DNA of 15,622 nt from positions 1 to 15,622 of the forward strand of contig CAYZCW010000021.1 of NCBI GenBank assembly GCA_964477035.1. Direction: 5' to 3'. Shown here one piece after another: positions 15,264 through 15,622 of the stretch. Position 1 is the first letter of the stretch. The number at the start of each line of letters is the position of its first letter. A model generated the notes under the pieces. The model was not told the DNA's origin, ran no database searches, and saw only the letters and a program-made list of their open reading frames with translations. Source of the stretch: SLSG01 sp964477035 (GTDB lineage Bacteria; Bacteroidota; Bacteroidia; Bacteroidales; UBA7960). A program made the position numbers and the translations under genes.

Positions 15264-15622
15264 ATGAAACAAGTTGCTCTGAGGGCCTGCAGGGGCCTGG
15301 CCATTCCCTTAACCCTGCTCTTAAGCCTGTTTTTTTTCGTCGGATGCTCCGGCAGCCGGGAGCGGCTGACCACCGAGGATTACCAGCGTGCCGAACGCTT
15401 CCTGGCCGGCCATACCGGGGAGCTGGTGCATCATACCGTGTCGGGCCTCTCCTGGCTGGACGACGGCCGCATCACCTACCGCCGCAGCGTGCCCGGCGGC
15501 CATGAGTTCATTCTGGCCGACCCGCGGACGGGGGAGAAGGCGCCTGCCTTTGACCACGCGCGACTGGCTGAGGTCCTGTCCGACGAAAAAGAAGAGGAAT
15601 ACGAGCCCCACGACCTGCCGTT
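15264..15622 (+). CDS. S9-family (dipeptidyl peptidase IV type) lipoprotein, N-terminal fragment
   Basis: The reading frame is open from ATG 15264 to the right edge (119 codons plus 2 nt; the remainder is outside the window). A lipoprotein leader ends in the lipobox FVGC at Cys28. Residues 36-119 follow the characteristic start of the DPP-IV N-terminal region: LTTEDYQRAERFL, a WLDDGRITYRR strand, EFILADPRTGEKAPAFDHARL, and the approach to HDLP. The catalytic alpha/beta hydrolase domain lies beyond the window, so the Ser-Asp-His triad cannot be checked. Family members release N-terminal dipeptides, often after Pro or Ala. With Cys lipidation it should be anchored in the envelope and act on peptides made by enzymes such as the S8 protease. 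Divergent from the ATP-grasp gene. Confidence 0.85.
   Translation, partial: MKQVALRACRGLAIPLTLLLSLFFFVGCSGSRERLTTEDYQRAERFLAGHTGELVHHTVSGLSWLDDGRITYRRSVPGGHEFILADPRTGEKAPAFDHARLAEVLSDEKEEEYEPHDLP

Overview
The window reads as chromosomal DNA from a member of the Bacteroidota, possibly a GC-rich, protein-degrading relative of the Bacteroidales. It contains one 100-N scaffold gap, so it comes from a draft assembly. Three kinds of evidence support the assignment. First, a giant subtilisin-like protease ends in a type IX secretion (T9SS) sorting tail. Second, the intergenic regions carry the phylum-specific -7 promoter box TAnnTTTG. Third, all five signal-peptidase-I-type leaders appear to leave glutamine as the first mature residue. 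I cannot place the organism more precisely, and I see no rRNA, tRNA, CRISPR array, insertion sequence, phage gene or plasmid gene.

Layout, left to right. At 1-1328 (minus, cut by the window edge) is an exported protein of a Bacteroidota family, with an EF-hand-like loop, an aromatic/His-rich block and a basic Ser/Arg-rich repeat tail. At 1472-6965 (minus) is a very large S8 protease interrupted by the gap at 1574-1673. At 7078-8325 (plus) is a soluble GAF-type sensor histidine kinase. At 8315-10015 (minus) is an M28 metallopeptidase lipoprotein whose 3' end overlaps the kinase by 11 bp. At 10172-11371 (plus) is an exported TPR-type protein. At 11410-12318 (minus) is an exported beta-propeller-like protein ending in a sorting-signal-like tail (Pro-rich motif, membrane helix, basic cluster). 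At 12466-13911 (plus) is an exported M1-like gluzincin metallopeptidase. At 13972-15018 (minus) is an ATP-grasp enzyme. At 15264-15622 (plus, cut by the edge) is the start of an S9/dipeptidyl-peptidase-IV-type lipoprotein.

From the protease onward, strands alternate gene by gene. This gives four divergent pairs around AT-rich promoter regions of 112-245 bp and three tight convergent junctions (11 bp overlap, 38 bp and 60 bp spacing). Most genes therefore look monocistronic. Functionally the region is dominated by exported protein degradation: an endoprotease (S8), an N-terminal dipeptidase (S9), and M28 and M1-like enzymes that could act on the resulting peptides. That points to growth on protein or peptides, but there is no evidence of a dedicated operon.

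I do not find a convincing new multi-gene system. The items most worth a second look are the C-terminal tail of the propeller protein, the M1-like enzyme lacking the GAMEN motif, the basic insert in the ATP-grasp enzyme, the palindrome between the protease and kinase genes, the low-complexity edge protein and the gap-split protease.
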